Assembly (NCBI GenBank): GCA_002503705.1
Contig: DASH01000042.1
Coordinates: 38,755-102,754 of the forward strand
Direction: 5' to 3'
Length of the DNA stretch: 64,000 nt
DNA from: Candidatus Woesearchaeota archaeon UBA153
GTDB lineage: Archaea; Nanobdellota; Nanobdellia; Woesearchaeales; UBA525
A model generated the notes under the pieces. The model was not told where the DNA came from. It saw only the letters and a program-made list of their open reading frames with translations, and ran no database searches. The translations under genes and the position numbers were made by a program. Below are positions 41,255-49,385 of the stretch, one piece after another (positions within the stretch are counted from its first letter, which is position 1; every line of letters begins with the position of its first letter).

Positions 41255-41746
41255 ATGAACGACCACCCAGCAACGGAATCGCCGATTCGATGGTATGACG
41301 TGAACGGGTTTGTCAAGACCGGTATCTTCTCTGCATCCGGGCTCTCCGTCATCCAACTCTACCTCGACCCGAAAGGAACAGCGCGGCCGTTCCTCGGCAT
41401 CGGGATGGGCGCGTTGAAGAACGGCTTCCTGCTTGAGCAGATGCTCAACGACCCCTTCCTCAACCCAGCACGGCAACGTCCCGAGATGCTCCGCTTTCGT
41501 GACGGCCACACGCACCCGAGTCGTTTCGGCTCGTGGTACTACGCGCCCGGCATGGGCACGATAACGATTCTCGGCGAGAAGATACAGAAAATACTCTTGA
41601 ACGGTGAGAGTCTCGACTACGCGGCTGGCATCGACGCCCAACACCTCGAGAAGCTCTCCTGCTTCTTACCGGGGTACGAGGTCAGTCGTCCTCGAGACAC
41701 GCTGACGCTCTTCCTCGTCCCGAAACCGCGCGCTCTCGAGCGATGA
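41255..41746 (+). CDS. Unknown protein
   Basis: 163 residues, soluble, no membrane segment. It contains FLGIGMGALKNGFLLEQML and RDGHTHPSRFGSWYYAPG, where a His pair could bind metal. AGTGAAAGCTC precedes the ATG. The codon use resembles that of its neighbours, which supports a real gene. I find no family match. Confidence 0.6.
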   Translation: MNDHPATESPIRWYDVNGFVKTGIFSASGLSVIQLYLDPKGTARPFLGIGMGALKNGFLLEQMLNDPFLNPARQRPEMLRFRDGHTHPSRFGSWYYAPGMGTITILGEKIQKILLNGESLDYAAGIDAQHLEKLSCFLPGYEVSRPRDTLTLFLVPKPRALER

Positions 41747-41826
41747 TCGTTCGTGACCTCTTCAGGCGAAGCGCGGCCAGCGTTTCCACGCGCTTGGTCC
41801 TCGCGCGACAGCGTCTTCAGAATTGC

Positions 41827-42792
41827 TCATCGTTGCAACGTCAGCGTGAAGCTCGCGAGCAACGCTTCCAGTTGGAGGTACTCGTCAGCGCCTTCCACCA
41901 TGCGGAACTCCGCTTCGCCGCACGACTTCACCAGTTCGAGCTTCTTGCGGTCGTCGACGCCGGACAATTGCCAGCACGCGGCTTGCAACTGCTTGATGAT
42001 GTCCGTGCCGCTCAAGCCGTACTCGAGCATGACGGTGAGCAGGATTTTCTTCGCGCCGGGGAAGTCTCCCTGCTTCGCGTGCTCCAAGAGCTGCGCGACC
42101 TCTTTCGGCTTCGCGTAGCTCGCGATGGAGTAGACGACGTCTTCCGTGATCTTCTTCTCTAAAGCTGCGCACGCTTGCAGCAGGTTCTCGACGCGGCGCA
42201 CGTCGCCGTTGCTGACGAGGAATAACGCTTCTTCCGCTTTCGCGTCCACGTGGAGGCCTTCGTCTTTCGCGATCTTCTCGATGATGTGCGCGATCTCCTC
42301 GCGCGCCAACGGCTTGAACCGGAAGACGGTGCATCTGCTCTGGATCGGGTCGATGATCTTGCTGCTGTAGTTGCAGCTGAGGATGAAACGACAGGTTTGC
42401 GTGTAGTTCTCCATCGTGCGGCGCAACGCTTGCTGCGCCTCTTTCGTTAAGGCGTCGCACTCGTCGAGGTAGATGATCTTGAACGGCACGTCGCCGATCG
42501 CTCTCGTGCGCGCGAAGTCCTTGACTTTGTTCCTGACGACGTCGATGCCGCGCTCGTCGCTCGCGTTCAGCTCTAAGAAGTTGCCGCGCCACTCGTCGCC
42601 GTACATCTGCCGCGCGATGACGAGGCTCAACGTTGTCTTGCCGATGCCCGCCGGGCCCGCGAACAAGAGGTGGGGCATGTTGCCTTGCTTGACGAACGCC
42701 TCGACCTTCGAGACGACGTCCTTCTGCCCTTTGACCTCCTTGAACGTCTTCGGCCGGTACTTCTCAGTCCAGATGCTGCTCTCCCCGATCAT
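41827..42792 (-). CDS. rfcS: Replication factor C small subunit
   Basis: 321 residues. Part of the clamp loader that opens PCNA. Boxes visible: WTEKYRPKTFKEV, Walker A FAGPAGIGKT, Walker B IIYLDECDALT, and the SRC motif IQSRCTVFRF. The C-terminal collar domain follows. A TATA box lies about 25 nt before the ATG. The large subunit is not in this window. Confidence 0.96.
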   Translation of the reverse strand: MIGESSIWTEKYRPKTFKEVKGQKDVVSKVEAFVKQGNMPHLLFAGPAGIGKTTLSLVIARQMYGDEWRGNFLELNASDERGIDVVRNKVKDFARTRAIGDVPFKIIYLDECDALTKEAQQALRRTMENYTQTCRFILSCNYSSKIIDPIQSRCTVFRFKPLAREEIAHIIEKIAKDEGLHVDAKAEEALFLVSNGDVRRVENLLQACAALEKKITEDVVYSIASYAKPKEVAQLLEHAKQGDFPGAKKILLTVMLEYGLSGTDIIKQLQAACWQLSGVDDRKKLELVKSCGEAEFRMVEGADEYLQLEALLASFTLTLQR

Positions 42793-42812
42793 GGTTTCCC
42801 GGAATCGGCGAG

Positions 42813-42822
42813 AGGTTTAAAA
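42813..42822 (-). promoter_or_regulatory. TATA box of rfcS
   Basis: The minus strand reads TTTTTAAACC about 25 nt upstream of the rfcS ATG. Confidence 0.55.
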
Positions 42823-42883
42823 AATGGATGGTGGACGTCCATCACATTCACGAGTCTCATTCGTGAGTTTCGCATCGCGTGGT

Positions 42884-43966
42884 TCATACGGTAACGGTCG
42901 TCTCCGTTCGGGTTTTTCCACCACTTTGCAAATACTGTTGAATGAGTTGTAGGAATTCTTTGGAATCCGCAAAGTAATTCAGGTACGCTTTTCTCAGTTC
43001 TTCCACCGATTTCGCGCCGACGAGCACAACATCCTTGTTCGGATTACGGTTCTGCAATCTTTCAGCTTCTACGTAGTGTTCTGTGGCAATCGGTTCCTGT
43101 TCGAGCGGGTAACCTCGAATGCTGAGTTTTTCATTCCCTTCCGTCACATCGAGCTCGAGGAGGAAGAACTGGAGCTCTTTGATTTTCGGCTCTATCGCTT
43201 TCAGAGCATCCGACCAGCCCGTCATCTTTGAGATTATCTTCAGATGACTCACTTTCTCCTTGACTCTTTCGTAAAGTTCGACGTCATCGGTCGGCGTATC
43301 GGGAACTGGTGGTTGCCCTTCCATTCTCGCGAATACCGAACTAATTAACTTGAAGAAATCTTTCCATTCTTGCTCTCCTTCGTTGGACTTGATGGCCTGG
43401 TCAGTGAATAAGTCGACGATTTCGATGGAGGTGGCCCACGCGTGCTGTATCTTCGACCTTATTTGCAACTCGACCTGTAGGCCATCGTAGGTTGTGATTT
43501 TGTCGCTTTTGTATTTGTACACTAAATGTATGCCGCGATACCCGTCATTTTTCGGTTCTTTGATATAGTCTTTTTCTCGTACGCGTTTGTGTTTGAGACC
43601 TCTGCTTTTCTTATAGACGTTGCTCAGAGCATACGCTTTTGCTACGTCCTGCATGACTGCCCTGCATCCCGCGATATCTTGCATCTGCGACAGGCTCATG
43701 GATTTTGTCTGCGTCCTCTGTAGCTTTTTCAGTATGGATGGCACTCTCTTGAGTCGTTGGACGACGAGTGCAGAACTATCGATTTTTTTTGATTCTCTTC
43801 TGAGTCTGACTTGAAAGGTATTCATGGGATAGCTATGGGACGACCGCCAATTACTGAGAATGTTCAGCGCGTTATCCGTCTGTTCTTCGGTAGATTGCGG
43901 ATCAGTTAAAATGTGCCCCGCTTTATCTACTTGTGATCTCCCGTACTCGGGTTTTGTCCAGGTCAT
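42884..43966 (-). CDS. RelA/SpoT-domain protein (putative nucleotide pyrophosphokinase)
   Basis: 360 residues. The synthetase-type RelA/SpoT fold is seen in RLKRVPSILKKL (71-82), MQDIAGCRAVM (95-105), DYIKEPKNDGYRGIHLVYKY (133-152) and VELQIRSKIQHAWATSIE (165-182). No HD hydrolase, TGS or ACT domain is present, so it is a single-domain enzyme with a helical C-terminal extension. Relatives include small alarmone synthetases and toxic ToxSAS/CapRel proteins that modify nucleotides or tRNA. The gene is visibly richer in A/T than its neighbours, which suggests transfer. It is preceded by a TATA box and six GCATGC sites. Confidence 0.85.
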   Translation of the reverse strand: MTWTKPEYGRSQVDKAGHILTDPQSTEEQTDNALNILSNWRSSHSYPMNTFQVRLRRESKKIDSSALVVQRLKRVPSILKKLQRTQTKSMSLSQMQDIAGCRAVMQDVAKAYALSNVYKKSRGLKHKRVREKDYIKEPKNDGYRGIHLVYKYKSDKITTYDGLQVELQIRSKIQHAWATSIEIVDLFTDQAIKSNEGEQEWKDFFKLISSVFARMEGQPPVPDTPTDDVELYERVKEKVSHLKIISKMTGWSDALKAIEPKIKELQFFLLELDVTEGNEKLSIRGYPLEQEPIATEHYVEAERLQNRNPNKDVVLVGAKSVEELRKAYLNYFADSKEFLQLIQQYLQSGGKTRTETTVTV

Positions 43967-43987
43967 GGATGAACGATGACATCAAGG

Positions 43988-43999
43988 CTTTATATATTT
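43988..43999 (-). promoter_or_regulatory. TATA box of the RelA/SpoT-domain gene
   Basis: The minus strand reads AAATATATAAAG, about 25 nt upstream of ATG 43966, so a leaderless mRNA is expected. GCATGC sites begin 3 bp upstream. Confidence 0.7.
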
Positions 44000-44001
44000 T
44001 T

Positions 44002-44103
44002 GCATGCGAAAGTGTTTTACGCATGCAAAGATGCACTATTTATGCATGCGTATATGGATTAGCATGCGGACTCAATCCGCATGCGATAATAATTTTCGCA
44101 TGC
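44002..44103. promoter_or_regulatory. Array of six GCATGC palindromes (candidate operator)
   Basis: GCATGC occurs at 44002, 44021, 44044, 44062, 44079 and 44098, with start-to-start spacings of 19, 23, 18, 17 and 19 bp. Flanks often extend the core to TGCATGCG or CGCATGCA. The array is directly upstream of the RelA/SpoT TATA box. This looks like a cooperative operator or activator site, although a structural role is possible. Confidence 0.7.
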
Positions 44104-44277
44104 AGGCCCTCGAGATTAACTCGTTCAAAGTTTGTTCCGATGGCGGCATTCTCTCAGCAAACCCTTCTGAGGAACGCATATGATTTCGTATGAGTTTTTA
44201 TTCCTTTCGGGTGATAAGGAATCTTTTTAAGGGGGACTTACCGGGTTTTCTTTCTTCGCAGTGATGGTCGGTCCATA
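44104..44277. other. Intergenic sequence between the GCATGC array and the next gene
   Basis: About 170 bp without a gene. A TATA-like CTTTTTAA (44224-44231) precedes the plus-strand gene at 44278. The imperfect palindrome GCATATGATTTCGTATG lies near 44175-44191. Confidence 0.45.
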
Positions 44278-44739
44278 GTGTCACAGTTACCTCGTCCGGA
44301 CCCGCAGCCGTATGAAGGCGTTCTGCACATTCACCGACCTTCTCCTCGAGCGCCCACTCGCGACTCCCCGCTCCTCGCCGAGCCGGAACCGCTCGTCCTC
44401 TCATTCCAGGCCTCGTTCGGGTATCGCGGCGTCTCCTACTCAGTCAAGTATGGCGATGACATGGCGCGGCCGTACGTCACGGTGGCCACGCGCGGCTGCG
44501 CGGACATGGTCGATTACTTCTCCGTCGTGAAACAGCTGGAACTGCTCGGCAAAGGTTACGAGGACAACCTGGCGCGCACCGACACGCAAGACGGCATCCG
44601 CGGCGTCATCCGGTTCCACGACGCGCTCTCGCAGAGCGGAATCGAGTCGTTCTTAGGCGAGACTCGGGGCTTGGAGAAACTGAGAAAAGAAGTGAAGTAT
44701 TTCGGCAACCTGTACGCGTTCCCGGAAGTGCGCGGTTAA
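44278..44739 (+). CDS. Unknown protein
   Basis: 153 residues, GTG start at 44278 preceded by GTGATGGTC. The first 40 residues are Pro/Arg-rich. The rest (FGYRGVSYSVKYGDDMARPY, VTVATRGCADMVDYFSVVKQ) looks like one small folded domain. No family is recognised. A short inverted-repeat element begins 1 nt after the stop. Confidence 0.55.
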   Translation: MSQLPRPDPQPYEGVLHIHRPSPRAPTRDSPLLAEPEPLVLSFQASFGYRGVSYSVKYGDDMARPYVTVATRGCADMVDYFSVVKQLELLGKGYEDNLARTDTQDGIRGVIRFHDALSQSGIESFLGETRGLEKLRKEVKYFGNLYAFPEVRG

Positions 44740-44740
44740 G

Positions 44741-44828
44741 GCTGGCGCGGCCAAAGTTATAGTTTTCGTTCTTCAGTGCACGAACGTACTCGCATGCACT
44801 TGTACGAGGAGATCCGTGCCGCGTCAGC
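44741..44828. repeat. Short inverted-repeat element, GCTGGCGCGGC family, copy 2
   Basis: Left end GCTGGCGCGGC followed by B-type sequence CAAAGTTATAGTTTTCG. Right end GCCGCGTCAGC has one mismatch; read inward it gives A-type ACGGATCTCCTCGTAC. Length 88 bp. It is inserted directly after the stop of the gene at 44278. Confidence 0.75.
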
Positions 44829-44858
44829 ACGAGACGAGCCATGCTCGGCGAAGAACTC

Positions 44859-45470
44859 TTACGGTCGTTCCCACGAAACTTGGTAGTACGTCACGTCGCC
44901 TTCCTCGTCGACGATGCCGAGGAGCAGGTGCTTCTTCGTGCTGTGCGCGACCCTGTTCTTTGCGGAGAAGTCGTGCCACGTCAACGATTGGCTCTCGTGG
45001 ATCGGGTAGAGAATCCACTTCGCGTGGTCCTCGCCGGGCTTGACGCCGCGCTCGTACACTCGGAAATCCGCGCCGAACTTCAACGCGGTCTTGACGATAT
45101 AGCCGCGGTTGCGCATGTCCCGGAAGACCAAGTATTTCGTCCAGAAGCTCTTCTGCGCCTGCTTGGCTTTTCGGATGAAGGTTTGGATGGGAACTTCCTT
45201 GTTGCGCGGCGTGACGATCTTGAGCTTCTCCTTCTCTGCGAGGTAGAGCGCTTCGTAGAGGCTCAACTGGATTCGGCCGCTGCCGTCGGGTTCGCCGAGC
45301 CTGCTCTGACTGTAGAAGTCTCTCGCGCCGTCGCTGTTCTCCGTCAAGACCTGATCGTGGCCGAGGACTGCAAGGACGACGTCTTTGCGCTTCGGCTCGT
45401 TCGCCGGAGTCGCCGTCACGCTTCCCGTCGTGGTCGTCACGGTCGCTTTCTTCACGCTCTTCTTCGCCAT
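44859..45470 (-). CDS. endA: tRNA-splicing endonuclease
   Basis: 203 residues, the homotetrameric type by length. The catalytic domain shows YLVFRDMRNRGYIVKTALKF and DFRVYERG (Tyr), DHAKW (His) and HSTKKHLLLG (Lys), the three active-site residues that cut bulge-helix-bulge introns. The first 25 residues are a Lys/Thr-rich leader. A TATA box lies about 25 nt before the ATG. Confidence 0.93.
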   Translation of the reverse strand: MAKKSVKKATVTTTTGSVTATPANEPKRKDVVLAVLGHDQVLTENSDGARDFYSQSRLGEPDGSGRIQLSLYEALYLAEKEKLKIVTPRNKEVPIQTFIRKAKQAQKSFWTKYLVFRDMRNRGYIVKTALKFGADFRVYERGVKPGEDHAKWILYPIHESQSLTWHDFSAKNRVAHSTKKHLLLGIVDEEGDVTYYQVSWERP

Positions 45471-45490
45471 CCGCTTTCGGGTCGCGGCGA

Positions 45491-45500
45491 GGTTTTTATA
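45491..45500 (-). promoter_or_regulatory. TATA box of endA
   Basis: The minus strand reads TATAAAAACC, about 25 nt upstream of the endA ATG. It is divergent from the rnz promoter. Confidence 0.6.
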
Positions 45501-45540
45501 GTTACGGATGAATATTTATTTTCTATATGGTAATAAGTCG

Positions 45541-45550
45541 GTTTTAAATA
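45541..45550 (+). promoter_or_regulatory. TATA box of rnz
   Basis: GTTTTAAATA lies about 28 nt upstream of ATG 45574. The AT-rich box TTATTTTCTATATGG (45519-45533) lies 8 bp upstream of it. Confidence 0.6.
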
Positions 45551-45573
45551 ACGCCGCGCGTTCCTCGGACGTC

Positions 45574-46485
45574 ATGACTCTCGAGATCACCTTCCTCGGT
45601 ACCAGTTCGATGGTCCCGACGAAGGAGCGGAACGTGCAGGCCATCCTGCTCGACTACAACGGCGAACTCTTGCTCTTCGACTGCGGCGAAGGAACTCAGA
45701 GGCAGATGAACATCGCCGGGTTCAGCAGAGCCAGAGTCAAGAAGGTCTTCCTCACACACTGGCATGGCGACCACGTGGGAGGGCTCATCAGCCTCATCCA
45801 GACGATCTTCAACGGCGAGTACCACGACACGCTGCACGTCTACGGTCCGAAAGGGACGAAGCTCCGCCTCGAGCACTTGCGGAAGAGCGTCGACTTCGAG
45901 AACGAGATACGTCTTGAAGTGCACGAGCTCAACCCGGAACCGCGCGAGATTATCACCGCCTACGAAGGCGAGGAGTACCTAGTCGAGTGCACGCCGATGC
46001 GCCACGGCACGCCGACGATCGCGTACGCGTTCGTCGAGAAAGACAAGCGTCGCGTCGACATGGCCGCGGCGGCGAAGCACGGCTTGAAGACCGGTCCGCT
46101 CGTCGGCAAGCTGCAGCGCGGCGAGACCGTCGAGTTCAAGGGCAAGACGATTACCGCCGAAGAGGTCACGTACGTGCGCACGGGCAAGAAGGTCGCGCTC
46201 ATCCCGGACACGACACTGAACGACGCCGCACCGCTCCTCGCGGAGAACGCGGACGTCATGATCTGCGAGTCGACGTACGGCGGCGAGCACGAGGAGAAGG
46301 CCGCCGAGTACAAGCACTTGACGGCAGCGCAAGCCGCGCTCATCGCCCAACAAGCCGGCGTGAAACGCCTCATCCTCACGCATTTCAGCCAGCGCTACAC
46401 GAGCGTCAACCACCTCTTAGACGAAGCGAGAACCCACCACCCGAACGTCGAACTCGCGCACGACTTCTACCGGGTTACGGTCTGA
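45574..46485 (+). CDS. rnz: tRNA 3' endonuclease RNase Z
   Basis: 303 residues. This metallo-beta-lactamase-fold enzyme removes tRNA 3' trailers. Metal ligands are seen in THWHGDHVGG (about residues 61-70), in RHGTP, in PDTTLND (Asp) and in LTHFSQRY (His). The start was set at ATG 45574 (MTLEITFLG) because it follows the TATA box at the right distance; an upstream ATG would translate through the promoter. Confidence 0.95.
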   Translation: MTLEITFLGTSSMVPTKERNVQAILLDYNGELLLFDCGEGTQRQMNIAGFSRARVKKVFLTHWHGDHVGGLISLIQTIFNGEYHDTLHVYGPKGTKLRLEHLRKSVDFENEIRLEVHELNPEPREIITAYEGEEYLVECTPMRHGTPTIAYAFVEKDKRRVDMAAAAKHGLKTGPLVGKLQRGETVEFKGKTITAEEVTYVRTGKKVALIPDTTLNDAAPLLAENADVMICESTYGGEHEEKAAEYKHLTAAQAALIAQQAGVKRLILTHFSQRYTSVNHLLDEARTHHPNVELAHDFYRVTV

Positions 46486-46489
46486 CGAT

Positions 46490-47140
46490 TCACTCGAGCG
46501 TTATCTTGCCTTCGAGCTCCGCTTGCCGGACGAAGTACGAGAACGCGAGCAGATGCGGGAGCGCTCGCGACGACCGGACGACTTTCGGGTCGTCGAAGAA
46601 GTCCAAGTAGAGACCGACGGCGAGGCACGCATCGTCCGCGAGCATCAGGACTCGCGACGCATCCGCTCCCCGCTGGCGTTCAAGCTCTCGCTCCGCGATC
46701 TCGCCAATCGTGCCGAGCGGGTACTCGGGTTTGAGGTACTTATCGACGACGCGCGCCGTCCGCACGGAGAGCTTCGGCTCCTGCGTGGCGAGCGCCACGT
46801 CCCGCAAGATGGCGACGTCACGACGGCTCGTCGCGACGTCTTCTGTGGAGTTCTCCGTGAGGAACGCGTACACCGCCTTGTTGCGGAACGTCCGGATGAG
46901 GAGACGCGCCCTGCCGGCGAGGTCGCCGTCGCTCGCTTCGAGCGTCGGGTTGAGCTCGTTCGCGAGCGCGAGGAGGACGACGGTGTCGTTGAGGTACGGT
47001 GCATACGCTTTTCCCGCCGCGGCGACCATGGTCGGCGGCACGCTCGCGAGCAGATTCTCGAACACGAGACGGTCCAAGCCGTCACGGTACTGTTTGTTGT
47101 ATGCTGCAGCGATCTTCTCGACTGTCGGCGGTTGTCTCAT
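46490..47140 (-). CDS. Unknown helical protein co-transcribed with purF
   Basis: 216 residues, nearly all helical by appearance, with no membrane segment. It follows purF by about 18 nt and has no promoter of its own, so it belongs to the purF operon. I use ATG 47140; a TTG at 47155 is possible. No family recognised. Conserved-looking acidic stretches (LMLADDACLAVGLYLDFFDD) might bind metal. Confidence 0.6.
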   Translation of the reverse strand: MRQPPTVEKIAAAYNKQYRDGLDRLVFENLLASVPPTMVAAAGKAYAPYLNDTVVLLALANELNPTLEASDGDLAGRARLLIRTFRNKAVYAFLTENSTEDVATSRRDVAILRDVALATQEPKLSVRTARVVDKYLKPEYPLGTIGEIAERELERQRGADASRVLMLADDACLAVGLYLDFFDDPKVVRSSRALPHLLAFSYFVRQAELEGKITLE

Positions 47141-47158
47141 GCGATGATTACCCAAGGT

Positions 47159-48748
47159 TCACGCTTGTCGTTCACGTTGTCTCGTCCGCAGCTCCGTGTA
47201 CTCTTTCACGCCTTTGCCCGTCGGGTACTGGCCGTTCGTGCACGCCATGCACAACTTCTCCGCTGGTAAGCCGATCGCTTGGTACAGGCCGCGGTGCGAG
47301 ATGTAGTTGACCGAGTCGGCGTAGACGTGCTGCGCGATCGCCGGCATGTTCGCGCCCAGCTTGTGCGCGATCAGCTCTTCGTACTGCGGCGTGTCAATCC
47401 CATAGGGGCACGGGAAGAGGATTGGCGGGAAGCCGATGAACGCGTGGATCTCGCGCGCTCCCAACTCGCGGAGCCGAGCGTTCACGTACCGCATCGTGTC
47501 CGCGCGGACGATGCTGTCGTCCACGACGGCGACGCGCCGACCGTCCACTTGGCTCTTGATGAACTCGTACTTCAACCGGAGCGCGGCCTGTCGTCTTTCC
47601 GGGCTGCGCTCTTGGAAGACCCTTTTGGAAAAATGCGGGTTCTTGATGACTCCCTCGCCGTGCGGGGTGATGAGGCCGTTCCGGGCCATCTCGACGATTT
47701 CGCGGCCAGCAATGCTCGGACCGATGGCGGCGTACCGCAGGAAGTCGTCGAAGTTGAGTCCGGTCATCGCGTCAGCGAACCCTTTTGCGATGGGCCGCGG
47801 CGAGTCGGGGATGGGCATGACGAGATCAATCTTGCCCTGGAACTCAGGGTGCTCTTTCGCGAGCTGGTGACCAATCGCGATACGCGCGTCGTACACGCTC
47901 ACACCTTCCAGCTTGCTCGCGACGTTGGCGAAGTACGGGTACTCAAACGCGCAGTGCGCCTCGCCCTTCTTGTTGATCATGAGGTGGTGCTTGTTCAGCT
48001 CGAAGTCGATAAAGATCGCCTCTCCAGCGCTCACCGCGTGGCTGGGGCCGAAACCACCGATTGCGTGGAACGCGGTCGGTTCTGACGCGAACGCGTACGT
48101 CGAGCTTCCGTCTTCTTCCTTGCGTTCCGACCAGACGAGCGGCCTGATGCCGTACGGGTCGCGCACCGCCATGAGTCCTTGACCGTCGATGATTGTGAGG
48201 AACGAGTACGCGCCGTTCACGAAGAGCGGCGAGTCCTTGTCCATGAGCTCGTGGAGTGCCGGTCTGAGGCGGCGGTGGATGTACGCTTTCGTGTCCGTTG
48301 TCGTCGCCTCGTGCTGTCTGAGCCCTTGGCCGAGCGCGCCGAGCAAGAGTTCAACGTCGCACGTCGTGTTCAGGCTCCACTCGTGGCCGCGCAAGCTTTT
48401 CTCGAGCGTGACGAGGTTGGCGACTTGGCCGTTATGGCAGCCGACGATACCCGGTCTGGTGATGCGCAGGGGTTGGATGTCTCGGGTCACGTCGTCCCCG
48501 CTCGTCGCGTACCGGTTGTGGCCGATTGCGAGCGTGACTGGCGAGTCGCCGTACTTCCTGAAGAACTCTTCTGTGTATGTCTCGCTTGCGGGCTTGGCCT
48601 CGTTGATGAGCGGTACGAAGCGACGATGCTCGACACTATACCCCGCGATGCCCGTGGACTCTTTCCCCCGGTTCTCGAGCGCGAGCAAGCCTTGCACGAC
48701 CTTGTCTAAGACTGGCCGTCGGCTGATGACTCCGATAACCCCGCACAT
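47159..48748 (-). CDS. purF: PurF-like amidophosphoribosyltransferase, divergent
   Basis: 529 residues. The glutaminase half starts directly with MCGVIG (nucleophile Cys2, no propeptide) and has GHNRYATSG and CHNGQ. The second half is a PRTase domain, and four cysteines (266, 447, 500, 503) fit the Fe-S cluster of clostridial-type PurF. The reaction would be phosphoribosylamine synthesis, the first step of purine synthesis. The PRPP loop reads VDDSIVRADT (409-418) where VDDSIVRGTT is usual, so substrate or activity may have changed. No other purine gene is nearby. Confidence 0.85.
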   Translation of the reverse strand: MCGVIGVISRRPVLDKVVQGLLALENRGKESTGIAGYSVEHRRFVPLINEAKPASETYTEEFFRKYGDSPVTLAIGHNRYATSGDDVTRDIQPLRITRPGIVGCHNGQVANLVTLEKSLRGHEWSLNTTCDVELLLGALGQGLRQHEATTTDTKAYIHRRLRPALHELMDKDSPLFVNGAYSFLTIIDGQGLMAVRDPYGIRPLVWSERKEEDGSSTYAFASEPTAFHAIGGFGPSHAVSAGEAIFIDFELNKHHLMINKKGEAHCAFEYPYFANVASKLEGVSVYDARIAIGHQLAKEHPEFQGKIDLVMPIPDSPRPIAKGFADAMTGLNFDDFLRYAAIGPSIAGREIVEMARNGLITPHGEGVIKNPHFSKRVFQERSPERRQAALRLKYEFIKSQVDGRRVAVVDDSIVRADTMRYVNARLRELGAREIHAFIGFPPILFPCPYGIDTPQYEELIAHKLGANMPAIAQHVYADSVNYISHRGLYQAIGLPAEKLCMACTNGQYPTGKGVKEYTELRTRQRERQA

Positions 48749-48772
48749 GACGTCTGAGAATAAAGCGCCTCT

Positions 48773-48780
48773 TAAAAGTG
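48773..48780 (-). promoter_or_regulatory. TATA box of purF
   Basis: The minus strand reads CACTTTTAAGAG, about 28 nt upstream of the purF ATG. Confidence 0.5.
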
Positions 48781-48862
48781 TTTCTCTCCCGGAGTGCTCA
48801 CTCTAGTTTGTCGAGCATGGCGCGGTCAGCGTGTCGTGTTCGCTGGACGCAGTCCAGTTAGT

Positions 48863-49006
48863 GTTGGCGCGTCCCGGATTGTCTCGTTCATCAGGAGTTT
48901 CTCGTTCTCGCGCGTTTCGCAGTTCTCGTCCGTCGTGTTTTTCTCGTCGAAAAACAGCGTCGTCCGTACGATTCGTGCCAAGACTATGAATTCCTGCCGC
49001 GCCAGC
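48863..49006. repeat. Short inverted-repeat element, GCTGGCGCGGC family, copy 3
   Basis: The left end GTTGGCGCGTC (two mismatches) continues A-type, CCGGATTGTCTCGTTC. The right end, read inward, is GCTGGCGCGGC followed by B-type AGGAATTCATAGTC. At 144 bp it is longer than other copies, because of repeated TTCTCGT units. It shares TTCTCGTCCGTCGTG and GAGTTTCTCGTTCTCG with the copy at 60193. It lies between purF and the histone gene. Confidence 0.75.
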
Positions 49007-49042
49007 CAGTACCCGTCTGACGACGGGCCGAAGTCTGCGGGC

Positions 49043-49252
49043 TTATTTCCCCGCGAGCTTGACGTCGTCCGCTTTGACGGTGCGTCGGCCAGCGTGCTGC
49101 ATGAGCGTGACCGCTTTGACGGCGAGCGCGTCAGCGTGCGACTCCAAGATTTCCCGGAAGGCTTCCTGGGCGTCCTTGCCGACTCTCGGCGCGCCCGCGC
49201 GCTTCAACAACTTCTCCATGCCGAGAAGGGACAGGATTGGTTCTTTCGCCAT
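49043..49252 (-). CDS. Archaeal histone
   Basis: 69 residues forming one histone fold: LLGMEKLLKRAGAPRVGKDA, QEAFREILESHADALAVKAV and the C-terminal AGRRTVKADDVKLAGK, with the RT-x-x-x-DD motif of the loop-2 region intact. It wraps DNA as dimers or longer polymers. GAGGTGACC precedes ATG 49252 at good spacing; a GTG at 49261 overlaps this site and is not used. Confidence 0.95.
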   Translation of the reverse strand: MAKEPILSLLGMEKLLKRAGAPRVGKDAQEAFREILESHADALAVKAVTLMQHAGRRTVKADDVKLAGK

Positions 49253-49290
49253 GATGGTCACCTCGAACTACGAAAAAGGAATTATTACGA

Positions 49291-49300
49291 GTTTATTAAT
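49291..49300 (-). promoter_or_regulatory. TATA box of the histone gene
   Basis: The minus strand shows TTAATAAACTC here, about 45 nt upstream of the start. A second candidate is TTATAATAC at 49310-49318. Confidence 0.4.
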
Positions 49301-49353
49301 TTTCACCCGTATTATAACTCTTTCTTAACCAGCCACTGGTCACGTTCGCCTAA

Positions 49354-49365
49354 CGTTTAAATACC
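49354..49365 (+). promoter_or_regulatory. TATA box of hjc
   Basis: CGTTTAAATACC lies about 26 nt upstream of the hjc ATG. Confidence 0.6.
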
Positions 49366-49385
49366 GCTTCGTCTTCGAGCAAGTC

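Noticed and set aside
44002..44103. GCATGC array as a CRISPR
   Set aside because: The repeat is only 6-8 bp, the spacers are shorter than 20 bp, and no cas gene is present.
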